From Streptomyces bicolor (GTDB lineage Bacteria; Actinomycetota; Actinomycetes; Streptomycetales; Streptomycetaceae): DNA of 64,000 bases. The notes below the pieces were generated by a model. It had not been told where the DNA came from, did not search any database, and saw nothing but the letters and a program-made list of their open reading frames with translations. Where the stretch lies: positions 124,001-188,000 of the forward strand of contig NZ_JOFS01000005.1 of NCBI RefSeq assembly GCF_000719285.1, given 5' to 3'. Made by a program: the position numbers and the translations under genes. Below are positions 27,731 to 36,324 of the stretch, piece by piece (within the stretch, counting starts at the first letter, position 1; each line of letters opens with the position of its first letter).

Positions 27731-29166
27731 CCGACACACCCACGCAGTTGTTCATCGGCGGTGCCTGGGTGGACGCCGCGGACGGCGCCACCATGCCCGT
27801 CGACGACCCCGCCACCGGCGAGATCCTCTGCCACGTCGCCGACGCCGGTCCCAAGGACGCGAAGCTCGCCGAGGATGCGGCCGTGCAGGCGCAGGAGGAG
27901 TGGGCCCGTACGGCGCCCCGGGTGCGCAGCGAGATCCTGCGCCGCGCCTACGAGATCATCATCGAGCGCACCGACGAGCTCGCCCACCTGATGACGTCCG
28001 AGATGGGCAAGCCGCTCGCCGAGGCCAGGGGAGAGGTGGCGTACGCGGCCGAGTTCTTCCGCTGGTTCTCCGAGGAGGCCGTCCGTATCGACGGCGGCCT
28101 CGCCACCTTGCCGGACGGCCGCAACCGCATGCTGCTGTCCCGGCGCCCGGTCGGCCCCTGTCTGCTGATCACCCCGTGGAACTTCCCGCTGGCCATGGGC
28201 ACCCGCAAGATTGGCCCGGCGGTCGCGGCCGGCTGCACGATGGTGCTCAAGCCCGCCCCGCAGACCCCTCTGTCCAGCCTTGCTCTCGCCGCGATCCTCA
28301 AGGAGGCCGGGCTGCCGGACGGCGTGCTGAACGTCGTCACCACCTCCCGTGCGGGGGAGGTGTGCGAACCGCTCCTGCGCGGCGGGCGGATTCGCAAGCT
28401 CTCCTTCACCGGCTCCACGGCCGTCGGGCAGCTGCTGCTCGCCCAGAGCGCGGAGGCGGTCGTACGAACGTCGATGGAGCTGGGCGGGAACGCGCCGTTC
28501 GTCGTCTTCGAGGACGCCGACCTGGACAAGGCGGTGAACGGGGCGATGGTCGCCAAGATGCGCAACATGGGCGAGGCGTGCACGGCCGCCAATCGCTTCT
28601 TCGTGCACCGCTCGGTGGCGGAGGAGTTCGGGCGGCGGCTGGCCGAGCGGATGGGTGCACTGGTCGTCGGTCCGGGCACCCGGGACGGGGTCGACGTCGG
28701 CCCGCTGATCGACAGGAGGGGGCGCGCCAAGGTGGAGGAGCTGGTCGCCGACGCGGTGGAGCGCGGGGCGCAGGTGCTCGTCGGAGGCCGTACACCCGAA
28801 GGCCCCGGCAGCTTCTACCCGCCGACCGTGCTGGCCGACGTCGATCCCGGCAGCCGCCTGATGGACACGGAGATATTCGGCCCGGTCGCCGCGATCCTCA
28901 CCTTCGACGACGAGGACGAGGTGATCCGCCGTGCCAACGACACCCCCTGGGGCCTGGTCGGCTATGTCTTCACCGAGGGCCTCGACCGTGCCCTGCGGGT
29001 GAGCGAACGGCTGGAGGTGGGCATGGTTGGCCTGAACACGGGTCTCGTGTCCAACCCCGCCGCACCCTTCGGCGGCGTCAAGCAGTCGGGGCTGGGCCGT
29101 GAGGGCGGCCGGGTGGGGATCGACGAGTTCCTGGAGTACCAGTACCTCGCGGTGCCCGTGAGCTGA
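27727..29166 (+). CDS. NAD(P)-dependent succinate-semialdehyde-type dehydrogenase
   Basis: 479 residues; the ATG at 27727 overlaps the previous stop by four bases. ALDH superfamily with 'ITPWNFPLAMGTRKIGPAVA' (cofactor loop), 'FTGSTAVGQ', 'MELGGNAPFVVFED' (general-base Glu) and 'MGEACTAANRFFV' (catalytic Cys near residue 285). The 'GEACTAAN' motif is typical of GabD-type succinate-semialdehyde dehydrogenases. It would oxidise the aldehyde made by the first enzyme of this operon to succinate. Last gene of the unit. Confidence 0.9.
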   Translation: MTDTPTQLFIGGAWVDAADGATMPVDDPATGEILCHVADAGPKDAKLAEDAAVQAQEEWARTAPRVRSEILRRAYEIIIERTDELAHLMTSEMGKPLAEARGEVAYAAEFFRWFSEEAVRIDGGLATLPDGRNRMLLSRRPVGPCLLITPWNFPLAMGTRKIGPAVAAGCTMVLKPAPQTPLSSLALAAILKEAGLPDGVLNVVTTSRAGEVCEPLLRGGRIRKLSFTGSTAVGQLLLAQSAEAVVRTSMELGGNAPFVVFEDADLDKAVNGAMVAKMRNMGEACTAANRFFVHRSVAEEFGRRLAERMGALVVGPGTRDGVDVGPLIDRRGRAKVEELVADAVERGAQVLVGGRTPEGPGSFYPPTVLADVDPGSRLMDTEIFGPVAAILTFDDEDEVIRRANDTPWGLVGYVFTEGLDRALRVSERLEVGMVGLNTGLVSNPAAPFGGVKQSGLGREGGRVGIDEFLEYQYLAVPVS

Positions 29167-29322
29167 CGGCGGTCATGCCCTGACCGCGCCGCAGCACGCA
29201 CCGTGACGGGCCTCACCCGTGCCCGGTTTCCACGCCGCCGGGCACGGGGGAGGGCCCGTGACCTCTCAGCGACAGCTTCGGCAACCAGCGACCTCAGCAG
29301 CCTCTCCTGCCCAGGCCCATGG

Positions 29323-29346
29323 ATCGACCGGGGCCGCGGCTACCAA
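29323..29346 (+). repeat. 24-base dispersed repeat, copy 1
   Basis: This block matches 62627-62650 at 23 of 24 positions (the ninth base is G here, T there). It lies just upstream of the cupin gene. In one frame both copies encode 'IDRGRGYQ'. Origin unknown; it may be a remnant of a shared gene or mobile sequence. Confidence 0.6.
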
Positions 29347-29371
29347 ATTTCGAGTTCAGGAAAGGAAGAAC

Positions 29372-29725
29372 ATGTCGTTCCTGAAGACCATCGACACCAA
29401 TCCCTCCGTCGCGCCGCACAAGTCCGGCCCGCTCCCGGAACGTCTGGTATCCGGCGACCCCGCGTTCATGACCTGGCCGCAGGACGTCGCTCGCGGGGAG
29501 ATGATCCATACGGGAGTCTGGGAAGCGACGCCCGGCGAGACACGCTCGATCAAGGGCGAGACTTTCGAGTTCTGCCACATCCTTGCCGGCGTCGTCGAAC
29601 TCACGCCGGAAGGGGGCGAGCCGGTGGTCTACAAGGCAGGCGACAGCTTTGTCATGAAGCCGGGCTTCGTCGGTGTCTGGAAGACCATCGAAACCGTGCG
29701 CAAGATCTACGTGATCGTGAAGTGA
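29372..29725 (+). CDS. Small cupin-domain protein (Cupin_3/DUF861 type)
   Basis: 117 residues from the ATG at 29372, five bases after AAAGGAAG; upstream in-frame codons are not protein-like. It is a single cupin barrel with 'GVWEATPGETRSIKGETFEF', 'CHILAGVVELTPEGGEPVVY' and 'AGDSFVMKPGFVGVW', the Cupin_3 signature found in ureidoglycine-aminohydrolase-like proteins and in stand-alone proteins beside amine-catabolism genes. Only part of the classic metal site is visible (Glu of 'FEF', His of 'CHIL'). It may bind or isomerise a small metabolite. It converges with the first IclR gene, 14 bases away. Confidence 0.85.
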   Translation: MSFLKTIDTNPSVAPHKSGPLPERLVSGDPAFMTWPQDVARGEMIHTGVWEATPGETRSIKGETFEFCHILAGVVELTPEGGEPVVYKAGDSFVMKPGFVGVWKTIETVRKIYVIVK

Positions 29726-29739
29726 TGTCGGGACCGTCG

Positions 29740-30489
29740 TCAGGCCAGGTGCCGGGCGGTGATCTCGGCCGCCGTCTCGGCGACCAGCCGACCCAGCTCG
29801 GGCAGCCGGACGGGCTCGAAGCGGGAGTCGGGCAGGGATGCGGCCACAGCGGCCAGCGGCGTGCCCTCACCGTCGAGCACGGGTGCCGCGATGGCGCAGA
29901 CACCCTGCAGGTACTGGTTGTGGTTGACGGCGTAGCCACGCTCTCTCACGCGGCAGAGTTCCGCGCGCAGTTGCCCCGGGTCGGTGATGGTCTCCTCGCC
30001 GTAACCCTCCAGCGTCCCCGCGGTGACCTCGTCTATCTCGGACTTCCCCAGATGGGCCAGGACGGCGTTCCCGGCGGCGGTGGCGTGCAGGGGTGAGGTG
30101 TCGCCGATGGCGTGGTAGGTGCGTACGGCGTGGTCGCAGTCGACGCGGTCGACGACGACCATGCCTTGCAGGGCGTCCGGTACCGACAGGTGGATGGTCT
30201 CGTTCAGCGCGTCGCGGAGCCGGATCATGGGTTCACGCGCGGCGGCGAACAGGCTGGAGCCCTGCAGGGCGGCGGGTCGTACGGCCAGGACGCGGGCGCC
30301 GATCTCCCAGCGGGTGGTGTCCTTGCGGTTCGCCCGCAGCCAGCCTGCCTCGTTGAGGGTGACCAGGGTGCGCTGCACGGTGGACTTCGGCAGCCCGAAA
30401 ATCCTCGTCAACTCCCCGACAGTCACGGGTTGATGCCGGGCGACGGCCTCCAGAACCCGCAGCGACCTGGTGACGCTCTTCATTTCCAT
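29740..30489 (-). CDS. IclR-family transcriptional regulator, copy 1
   Basis: 249 residues from the ATG at 30489 ('MEMKSVTRSLRVLEAVARHQ'), with GAGGGG upstream. N-terminal winged helix-turn-helix ('VTVGELTRIFGLPKSTVQRT') followed by the IclR effector domain ('GDTSPLHATAAGNAVLAHLG', 'EGTPLAAVAASLPDS'). Most residues are shared with the neighbour at 30770, including long identical runs such as 'LVTL.EAGWLRANRKDTTRW'. Preceded by an IclR-type palindrome and a TAGAAT -10 element, so it is likely autoregulated. It and its twin are the natural regulators of the catabolic operon starting at 31800. Confidence 0.9.
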   Translation of the reverse strand: MEMKSVTRSLRVLEAVARHQPVTVGELTRIFGLPKSTVQRTLVTLNEAGWLRANRKDTTRWEIGARVLAVRPAALQGSSLFAAAREPMIRLRDALNETIHLSVPDALQGMVVVDRVDCDHAVRTYHAIGDTSPLHATAAGNAVLAHLGKSEIDEVTAGTLEGYGEETITDPGQLRAELCRVRERGYAVNHNQYLQGVCAIAAPVLDGEGTPLAAVAASLPDSRFEPVRLPELGRLVAETAAEITARHLA

Positions 30490-30571
30490 TCGATGCCCCC
30501 TCAGACCCGTGGGTTCCGGGTTCCTCACTTCTCGACTCCAGCACGGAGTGACGGTCATGAGCCCGTGCCGG

Positions 30572-30600
30572 ATTCTAGCATAGCGTTCCACAATGCGGCA
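30572..30600 (-). promoter_or_regulatory. IclR-type operator and -10 element before IclR copy 1
   Basis: TTCCACAATGCGGCA (30586-30600) is a near-palindrome of the TTCCNC-N3-GNGGAA type used by IclR proteins such as AllR. On the minus strand a TAGAAT -10 hexamer follows at 30572-30577. The same arrangement recurs at 31607-31635. Confidence 0.6.
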
Positions 30601-30702
30601 TGCTACTGGATTCGGCCCTGCCGTGCCGCGTGGTGCGGCCGCCCTGTGTGCAGCCTTCCCCCGGCCGGGCGCAGGGCGGTGGCTGCCGTGACACAAGGCT
30701 GA

Positions 30703-30738
30703 GGGCCGGCTTGCACGCTGACGCGTGCGAGCCGGCCC
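30703..30738 (-). terminator. Hairpin terminator after IclR copy 2
   Basis: A 16-base stem (30703-30718 with 30723-30738) has one mismatch and a TGAC loop. On the minus strand it lies about 30 bases after the stop at 30770 and before the promoter of IclR copy 1, so the two paralogues are separate transcription units. Confidence 0.7.
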
Positions 30739-30769
30739 CGACCGACGGCCTGCGGGTGTTGTCTGCCGT

Positions 30770-31522
30770 TCAGGCGCCCAGGCGGCGCTGTGAGATCTCC
30801 GCGGCTGTGTCGGCGACGATGCTGCCCCACTTGGGTGCACGTTCGTGGTCGTACCGTGCCTCGGGCATGGAGACGGCCACGGCGGCCAGCGGGGTGCCGT
30901 CCTCGTCGAGCACGGCGGCGGCGACGGCGCAGACGCCCGGCCGGTACTGGTTGCGGTTGACCGCGTAGCCGTCGGTGCGGATCCGGTCCAGCTCGGCGCG
31001 CAACTCGTCGGGCTCGACGGGGGTCGTGTCGCTGAACCGCTCCAGCCCTGCCGCGATGAGTTCTTCGACGTCCCGCTTCGGAAGGTGGGCGAGGATGGCG
31101 CGTCCGACGGCGGTGGCGTGCAGGGGTGAGGTGTCGCCGATCGTGTGGAAGGTGCGTACCGCGTGGTCGCAGTCGACGCGGTCGACGACGACCATGCCTT
31201 GCAGGGCATCCGGCACCGACAGGTGGATGGTCTCGTTCACCGCGTCCCGAAGGCGAACCATGGGTTCACGGGCGGCGGCGAACAGGCTGGAGCCCTGCAG
31301 GGCGGCGGGGCGCACGGCCAGGACGCGGGCGCCGATCTCCCAGCGGGTGGTGTCCTTGCGGTTGGCGCGCAGCCAGCCGGCCTCCGCCAGCGTGACCAGG
31401 GTGCGCTGCACGGTGGACTTCGGCAGTCCGAAGAGCTTCGTCAACTCCCCTACGGTCACGGGCTGATGCTGGGCGACCGCCTCCAGGATCCGCAGCGACC
31501 TGGTGACGCTCTTCATTTCCAT
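30770..31522 (-). CDS. IclR-family transcriptional regulator, copy 2
   Basis: 250 residues from the ATG at 31522, with AGGGGGAA five bases upstream; an in-frame reading to 31594 is rejected because the homologous start 'MEMKSVTRSLRILEAV' is here. Same layout as copy 1: winged helix ('VTVGELTKLFGLPKSTVQRT') and effector domain ('GDTSPLHATAVGRAILAHLP', 'DGTPLAAVAVSMPEA'). Divergence between the twins is concentrated in the C-terminal effector half, so they may sense different ligands at similar operators (inference). Divergent from the operon at 31800. Confidence 0.9.
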   Translation of the reverse strand: MEMKSVTRSLRILEAVAQHQPVTVGELTKLFGLPKSTVQRTLVTLAEAGWLRANRKDTTRWEIGARVLAVRPAALQGSSLFAAAREPMVRLRDAVNETIHLSVPDALQGMVVVDRVDCDHAVRTFHTIGDTSPLHATAVGRAILAHLPKRDVEELIAAGLERFSDTTPVEPDELRAELDRIRTDGYAVNRNQYRPGVCAVAAAVLDEDGTPLAAVAVSMPEARYDHERAPKWGSIVADTAAEISQRRLGA

Positions 31523-31606
31523 CCGGTTTCCCCCTGTTAATCCTTCAAATTTCTGCCGGACACCCTCTTGACTCCCCTCTGAAGCCACTGTCATTCTCTG
31601 TGCCAG

Positions 31607-31635
31607 ATTCTAGCACAGCATTCCACATAGTGGCA
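31607..31635 (-). promoter_or_regulatory. IclR-type operator and -10 element before IclR copy 2
   Basis: TTCCACATAGTGGCA (31621-31635) is a palindrome with one mismatched pair; the minus-strand TAGAAT hexamer is at 31607-31612. It lies in the 277-base divergent region between IclR copy 2 and the catabolic operon, so it could also control the operon. Confidence 0.65.
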
Positions 31636-31799
31636 CGGCCCTCGGAGGGATCCCCCCGCAGTGAGCCGGACTGCGAGACGCGGCGGTTGCGAGCCGCAGG
31701 TCCACAAGGAGGGCCTGGCTCCCGCTCAAACCATCTCGAATCGAACAGCCTCACGTCGATGGCTCAGCATGCGCCTCGGCGATACGAAAGGAAAGTCCT

Positions 31800-32939
31800 G
31801 TGTCAGCTGCCAGGAAGCGCGTCGCGGTGGTCGGCGTCGGAACGATGGGCAGCCAGGCCGCCTGGCGGCTGGCGGCCCGCGGCGCCGAAGTCGTCGGCTA
31901 CGACCGCTACGCACCCGGCCACGACCGCAGCGCCGCAGGCGGCGAGTCCCGGATCTTCCGCAGCGCGCACTTCGAGGACTCCCGGTACGTTCCGCTCCTC
32001 AAGCACGCAGACGCCCTCTGGGAGCAGCTCCAGCTGGAGACCGGCCGCGAGCTGCGCCGACTGACCGGATGCCTGCTCATGGGGCCGACCGACCACCAGC
32101 AGATGGCCACCGTCCTCCAGTCCATCGCCGAGCACGACCTCGACCACGAGGTGCTGGACGCCGAGGCGCTCGCCAAGCGGTTCCCGCAGTACCGCATCGA
32201 GGACGGCGACGCGGCCGTGCTCGACCGCCGCGCCGGGTTCATCCGCCCGGAGCTGACGATCCAGACCGCCGCCCGCCACGCCGAGCAGCTGGGCGCGGTG
32301 ATCCACCGCTACAGCACGGTCCGCGAGATCGTCCCCGTCGCGGGCGGCGTGGAGATCCGCACCGACTCCGGCAGCGAGCGCTTCGACACCGCCGTCGTCA
32401 CGCCCGGCCCCTGGGTCAACGACCTGCTGCCCGACCTGCCGTGGGAGGTGGAAGTCCGCCGAATCGTCAGCGCCTGGTACGTGCCCACCGCCCCCGACGC
32501 CTGGTTCGGCGAGGAGCGCCCGGCGTTCATCCGAACGGCCCCCACCCACTGCTACGGCCTGCCCTCTCCGGACGGCATCTCGGTCAAGCTCGGACTGTCC
32601 CGCGCGCTGCACCGGCTCGCCGACGACCCCAACCAGCTGGACCGCACCGTGCGGCCGGATGAGCTGGAGATCTTCTCCGAGCTGATCGGGCGTTACCTGC
32701 CCGACCTGCACCCGGACCCGACGCGCCTCTCCGTCTACATGGAGGGCTACACCGAGAGCAGCCGCCCCCTGGTCGGCCCGCTGCCCGGCGCCGAGAACGT
32801 CATCCTGCTCGCCGGCTTCTCCGGCCACGGCTTCAAGCTCTCGCCCGCCTTCGGCGACATCGCCGCCGACCTCGCGCTGGACGGCACCTCGCCGCAGCCC
32901 ATCGACTTCCTCTCCACCGTCGGCCGTACGGAGGCATGA
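31800..32939 (+). CDS. FAD-dependent amine oxidase of the monomeric sarcosine oxidase/N-methyltryptophan oxidase family
   Basis: 379 residues; GTG at 31800 after AAAGGAAAG. DAO fold with the dinucleotide motif 'VAVVGVGTMGSQAAWRLAAR', 'ESRIFRSAHFED' and a C-terminal 'LLAGFSGHGFKLSPAFGDIA'. Members oxidise secondary amines such as N-methylglycine, releasing an aldehyde and an amino acid. The Cys that covalently holds FAD in sarcosine oxidase ('CMYT' region) is replaced: the equivalent stretch reads 'VYMEGYTESSRPLVGPL', so FAD is probably non-covalent and the substrate may not be sarcosine. First gene of a long operon; its stop overlaps the next start by four bases. A divergent homologue is at 52515-53660. 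Confidence 0.88.
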   Translation: MSAARKRVAVVGVGTMGSQAAWRLAARGAEVVGYDRYAPGHDRSAAGGESRIFRSAHFEDSRYVPLLKHADALWEQLQLETGRELRRLTGCLLMGPTDHQQMATVLQSIAEHDLDHEVLDAEALAKRFPQYRIEDGDAAVLDRRAGFIRPELTIQTAARHAEQLGAVIHRYSTVREIVPVAGGVEIRTDSGSERFDTAVVTPGPWVNDLLPDLPWEVEVRRIVSAWYVPTAPDAWFGEERPAFIRTAPTHCYGLPSPDGISVKLGLSRALHRLADDPNQLDRTVRPDELEIFSELIGRYLPDLHPDPTRLSVYMEGYTESSRPLVGPLPGAENVILLAGFSGHGFKLSPAFGDIAADLALDGTSPQPIDFLSTVGRTEA

Positions 32940-34003
32940 CCATGAACGACACCACGCTCTCCGTCGGCACCGTGGTCGCCGAGCCGGGCACCAAGGCCCG
33001 CGGCACCGTCCCGGCCGACCTCGGCACCCTCACCGCGGACATCCCGCTGATCCTCGTCAACGGGACCCGACCCGGCCCCCGGGTCGTCATCACCGCGGGT
33101 GTGCACGGCGGCGAGTTCCCGCCCATCGACGCCGTCGTGCGACTGGCGGACGTCCTGGAACCCGCCCAGGTGCACGGACAGGTGATCATCTGTCCGGTCG
33201 CCAACCCTCCCGCCGTGTACCGGGGTCGGCTCAACATCTCCCCGGTCGACGGCGTGAACCTCAACCGCGTCTTCCCCGGCGACCCGGCCGGCGGCCCCAC
33301 CGAGCGCCTGGCCGCCTGGCTCTTCGCGAACCTGGTCGACGGCGCCGACGTCTACATCGACCTGCACTGCGGCGGCATCGACCAGGTCCTGCGGGACTTC
33401 GTCGGCTACCGCCTCACCGGTGACCCGGATCTGGACAAGTCGACGGCCGAACTGGCAGGCGCCTTCGGCATCGAGGACGTCATCCTTGGGCTGACGCCCG
33501 AGGGCGGCAACAGCCACGCGGCCGCCGCCCGCCGGGGTATCTCGGCGGTCCTCGTCGAGGTGGGCCAGCTCGGCCAGCGGGACGAGGCCACTGCCCTCCG
33601 CCGTGTCGACGGTCTGCTGAAGGCACTTCGCCATCTGGGCGTCCTCGACCAGGACGGTTCCGCCCCGGCACCGATCCGCGAGTGGGTCTGGTCCGCCGGC
33701 GTCACCGCCGAGGCCACCGGCCTGTGGTACCCGGAATTCTCCTTCGACGCCGACGTCATCGGCGAAGTCGCCGAGGGCGACCTCCTCGGCCGCATCGTCG
33801 ACCCGACCGACGGCCGCGAGCACACCGTCCACGCCCCGGCCGACGGCCGGATCTTCTACGGCATGCACGGCCTCACCGTCGCCACCGGTGCCGAACTCGC
33901 TGCCCTCGCCGTTCCGTGGGACCCCGACACGGCCGCGCGAGCCGACACCCTCCGGGCCCCCGGTTTGGGTGCCGGGTCCGACGAGGCGGATCCCCGCCCC
34001 TAG
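32936..34003 (+). CDS. Zinc deacylase of the succinylglutamate desuccinylase/aspartoacylase family
   Basis: 355 residues; the ATG at 32936 overlaps the upstream stop. Carboxypeptidase-like fold with zinc ligands in 'TAGVHGGEFPPID' (His, Glu) and 'IDLHCGGID' (His), substrate loop 'VNLNRVFPGD', and a C-terminal beta domain ('HTVHAPADGRIFYG'). The family removes an acyl group from N-acyl amino acids (AstE, AspA) or from N-acetyl-diaminobutyrate (DoeB of ectoine breakdown). A second family member is encoded at 39490, so two deacylation steps or two substrates are likely. Confidence 0.87.
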   Translation: MTMNDTTLSVGTVVAEPGTKARGTVPADLGTLTADIPLILVNGTRPGPRVVITAGVHGGEFPPIDAVVRLADVLEPAQVHGQVIICPVANPPAVYRGRLNISPVDGVNLNRVFPGDPAGGPTERLAAWLFANLVDGADVYIDLHCGGIDQVLRDFVGYRLTGDPDLDKSTAELAGAFGIEDVILGLTPEGGNSHAAAARRGISAVLVEVGQLGQRDEATALRRVDGLLKALRHLGVLDQDGSAPAPIREWVWSAGVTAEATGLWYPEFSFDADVIGEVAEGDLLGRIVDPTDGREHTVHAPADGRIFYGMHGLTVATGAELAALAVPWDPDTAARADTLRAPGLGAGSDEADPRP

Positions 34004-34082
34004 ACCCCCATTCCAGCCGCCCCCCTTCCCATGTCCCCAGCCGCTCCCCTTCTCACGGCCAGCACCACCCAGGAGGCACACG

Positions 34083-35186
34083 ATGAAAGATGCCCGAATA
34101 GACCGCAGACTGTTCCTGCGAGGAATAGGTGGGGTCACTGCGGGTGTCGCCGCCGCGACCACCCTCAGCGCCTGCGGTACCGGCACCAGCCGCGCCTCGG
34201 CCGGCGGCGGTAAGGGCGGCAAGACGGTGGTCGTCCGTGACAGCGGCGGTTCCTATGGTGCGGCCCTTCAGAAGGCGATCTACACGCCGTTCACCCAGGA
34301 GACCGGCATCGCCGTCAAGGTGCTGAACCTGGACGACGCTCCGCTGCTGGCGCAGATCCAGCAGGGCCGGCCGCAGTGCGACCTCATCAACAACTCGATG
34401 ATGTCCCACACGAAGTACGTCAAGCAGGACGCGCTGGAGGCGCTGGACCTCGACCGGGTCAAGAGCGTGAAGAGCGCGAAGATCCCCGAGAACCAGATCA
34501 CCGACCATGCCATCGGCAGCAGCTTCTACGGCGCGTGTATGGCGTACCGCACGGACGCCTTCGGGGGTAAGAAGCCCGAGTCGTGGGCGGACTTCTGGGA
34601 CATCCGGGCGTTCCAGGGCGGCCGTTCGATGTGCAACCCGGACGGCGACCTGCCCGAGCTGGAGTTCGCGCTGCTGGCCGACGGCGTCCCGATGGACAAG
34701 CTGTACCCGCTGGACGTGGAGCGCGCCTTCAAGGTGCTGACCCGGCTGCGGGGCGACATCAAGAAGTTCTGGGACAGCGGCCCGCTGCCCGGTGTGCTGC
34801 TCAGCCGCCAGGAAGTGACGATGTCCACCGTCTGGGACGGCCGACTCGCCGACCTGCAGAAGCAGGGCGTCCCGGTGGAGCGGCAGCTCAACGGTATGCG
34901 CCGGCAGTTCCAGGGCTATGCCATCGCCAAGGGCGCGGCCAACGCGGACGCCGCGTACCAGCTGATGGACTTCTCGCTGCGTGCCGAGAGCCAGGCCGCC
35001 CTGGCCAAGGCGTTCCCGTCGAACCCGTCGTCCCCGCTGGCCTACGAAAAGCTCACCGAGGACGAGCGCAACGCGCTCGCGGGTGCGCCCAAGTACTACG
35101 ACAAGGGCTTCGACACGGACATCGACTGGTGGCTGAAGAACGAATCGGCCGTCACCAAGCGCTGGTTGGAGTGGGCTCGTGGCTGA
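34083..35186 (+). CDS. ABC importer substrate-binding lipoprotein (spermidine/putrescine PotD type)
   Basis: 367 residues from the ATG at 34083. The leader carries a twin-arginine-like 'DRRLFLRG' and a lipobox 'TLSAC', so the protein is probably exported by Tat and lipid-anchored. The mature part is a periplasmic-binding type II fold ('VVRDSGGSYGAALQKAIYTP', 'YGACMAYRTDAF', 'PESWADFWD') resembling PotD-like polyamine and amino acid binders. It ends overlapping the ATPase gene. From the lipobox Cys onward it is nearly identical in DNA sequence to the partial gene at 62924, whereas the signal peptides differ. Confidence 0.9.
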   Translation: MKDARIDRRLFLRGIGGVTAGVAAATTLSACGTGTSRASAGGGKGGKTVVVRDSGGSYGAALQKAIYTPFTQETGIAVKVLNLDDAPLLAQIQQGRPQCDLINNSMMSHTKYVKQDALEALDLDRVKSVKSAKIPENQITDHAIGSSFYGACMAYRTDAFGGKKPESWADFWDIRAFQGGRSMCNPDGDLPELEFALLADGVPMDKLYPLDVERAFKVLTRLRGDIKKFWDSGPLPGVLLSRQEVTMSTVWDGRLADLQKQGVPVERQLNGMRRQFQGYAIAKGAANADAAYQLMDFSLRAESQAALAKAFPSNPSSPLAYEKLTEDERNALAGAPKYYDKGFDTDIDWWLKNESAVTKRWLEWARG

Positions 35187-36321
35187 ATTCGGTATCGCCG
35201 CACCGTCCGTCAAGGTGGCCGGCAACAAGCCGGCCACGGCGACCGGCAAGGCGCTGTCGGTAGTGGCATTGCGTAAGACCTACGGGGACGTGGTCGCCGT
35301 CGACGAGGCGTCGATGGAGATCGCGGCCGGGGAGTTCGTGACCTTCCTCGGCTCCTCCGGGTCGGGCAAGACCACGACGCTGATGATGATCGCCGGGTTC
35401 TGCGAACCCGACTCCGGCACCATCACCGTCGGCGGCCGCGACGTCACCCGGCTCGCCCCGCAGAAGCGGAACCTCGGCTTCGTCTTCCAGCAGTACCTGC
35501 TCTTCCCGCACATGACCGTGCAGGAGAACGTCGCCTTCCCGCTCACGCTGCGCGGAGTGCCGAAGGATGAGATCCGCCGGCGGGTGGGGGAGACGCTGGA
35601 GATCGCTGGCCTGTCCGGGTTCGGCGGCCGTAAGCCGCGTGAGCTGTCCGGTGGTCAGCAGCAGCGGGTTGCCCTGTGCCGGGCGCTGGTCTACCGCCCG
35701 CCGGTCATCCTCATGGACGAGCCGCTGGGTGCGCTGGACAAGAAGCTGCGTGACCAGCTCCAGGTCGAGATCAAGACCATTCAGCAGGAACTCGGCCTGA
35801 CCGTCATCTATGTGACGCACGATCAGGAAGAGGCGCTGGTCATGTCCGACCGCATCGCGGTGATGCGCAACGGGCTGATCGAGCAGTTCGACACACCGAG
35901 GGAGCTGTTCGAGCGGCCCAAGACCCCGTTCGTGGCGGACTTCCTCGGCGCGGCCAACTTCCTGCCCGGCCGCATCGACAAGCATGACGGCGAGCACACC
36001 CTGGTCCGCCTTACCCAGTCCGGCACTCTGCTGAAGGCGCGCCGCCACGACCTGCCCTCCGGCACCGAGGTGAAGGTCGCTGTGCAGCCGGGCCGGCTCC
36101 GGGCCTGCGCCACCGACGACGGCTTCTGTACCGGCACGGTCGAGATGGCCACGTACGTGGGCACGCTGGTCCGTGCGGGCGTACGCATCGACGGTGGTGA
36201 CGGGCCTCTGGTGCGCCTGGAGGTCCCCGCCGGCCGGGGCCCGGTCGCCGGGGAGCGGGTCGGGATCACCGCCGACGCGGACGACGTCAACCTCTTCCCC
36301 ACCGACGAAAAGGCGGGGTGA
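35179..36321 (+). CDS. ABC importer ATPase (PotA type)
   Basis: 380 residues; the GTG at 35179 overlaps the binding-protein stop by eight bases. Walker A 'GSSGSGKTTT', Q-loop 'FVFQQYLLFPHMTV', signature 'LSGGQQQRVALCRAL', Walker B 'VILMDEPLGALD' and H-loop 'YVTHDQEEAL' are all intact. A C-terminal TOBE-like domain follows from about residue 260. It powers uptake by the adjoining permeases. Confidence 0.95.
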   Translation: MAEFGIAAPSVKVAGNKPATATGKALSVVALRKTYGDVVAVDEASMEIAAGEFVTFLGSSGSGKTTTLMMIAGFCEPDSGTITVGGRDVTRLAPQKRNLGFVFQQYLLFPHMTVQENVAFPLTLRGVPKDEIRRRVGETLEIAGLSGFGGRKPRELSGGQQQRVALCRALVYRPPVILMDEPLGALDKKLRDQLQVEIKTIQQELGLTVIYVTHDQEEALVMSDRIAVMRNGLIEQFDTPRELFERPKTPFVADFLGAANFLPGRIDKHDGEHTLVRLTQSGTLLKARRHDLPSGTEVKVAVQPGRLRACATDDGFCTGTVEMATYVGTLVRAGVRIDGGDGPLVRLEVPAGRGPVAGERVGITADADDVNLFPTDEKAG

Positions 36322-36324
36322 GCC

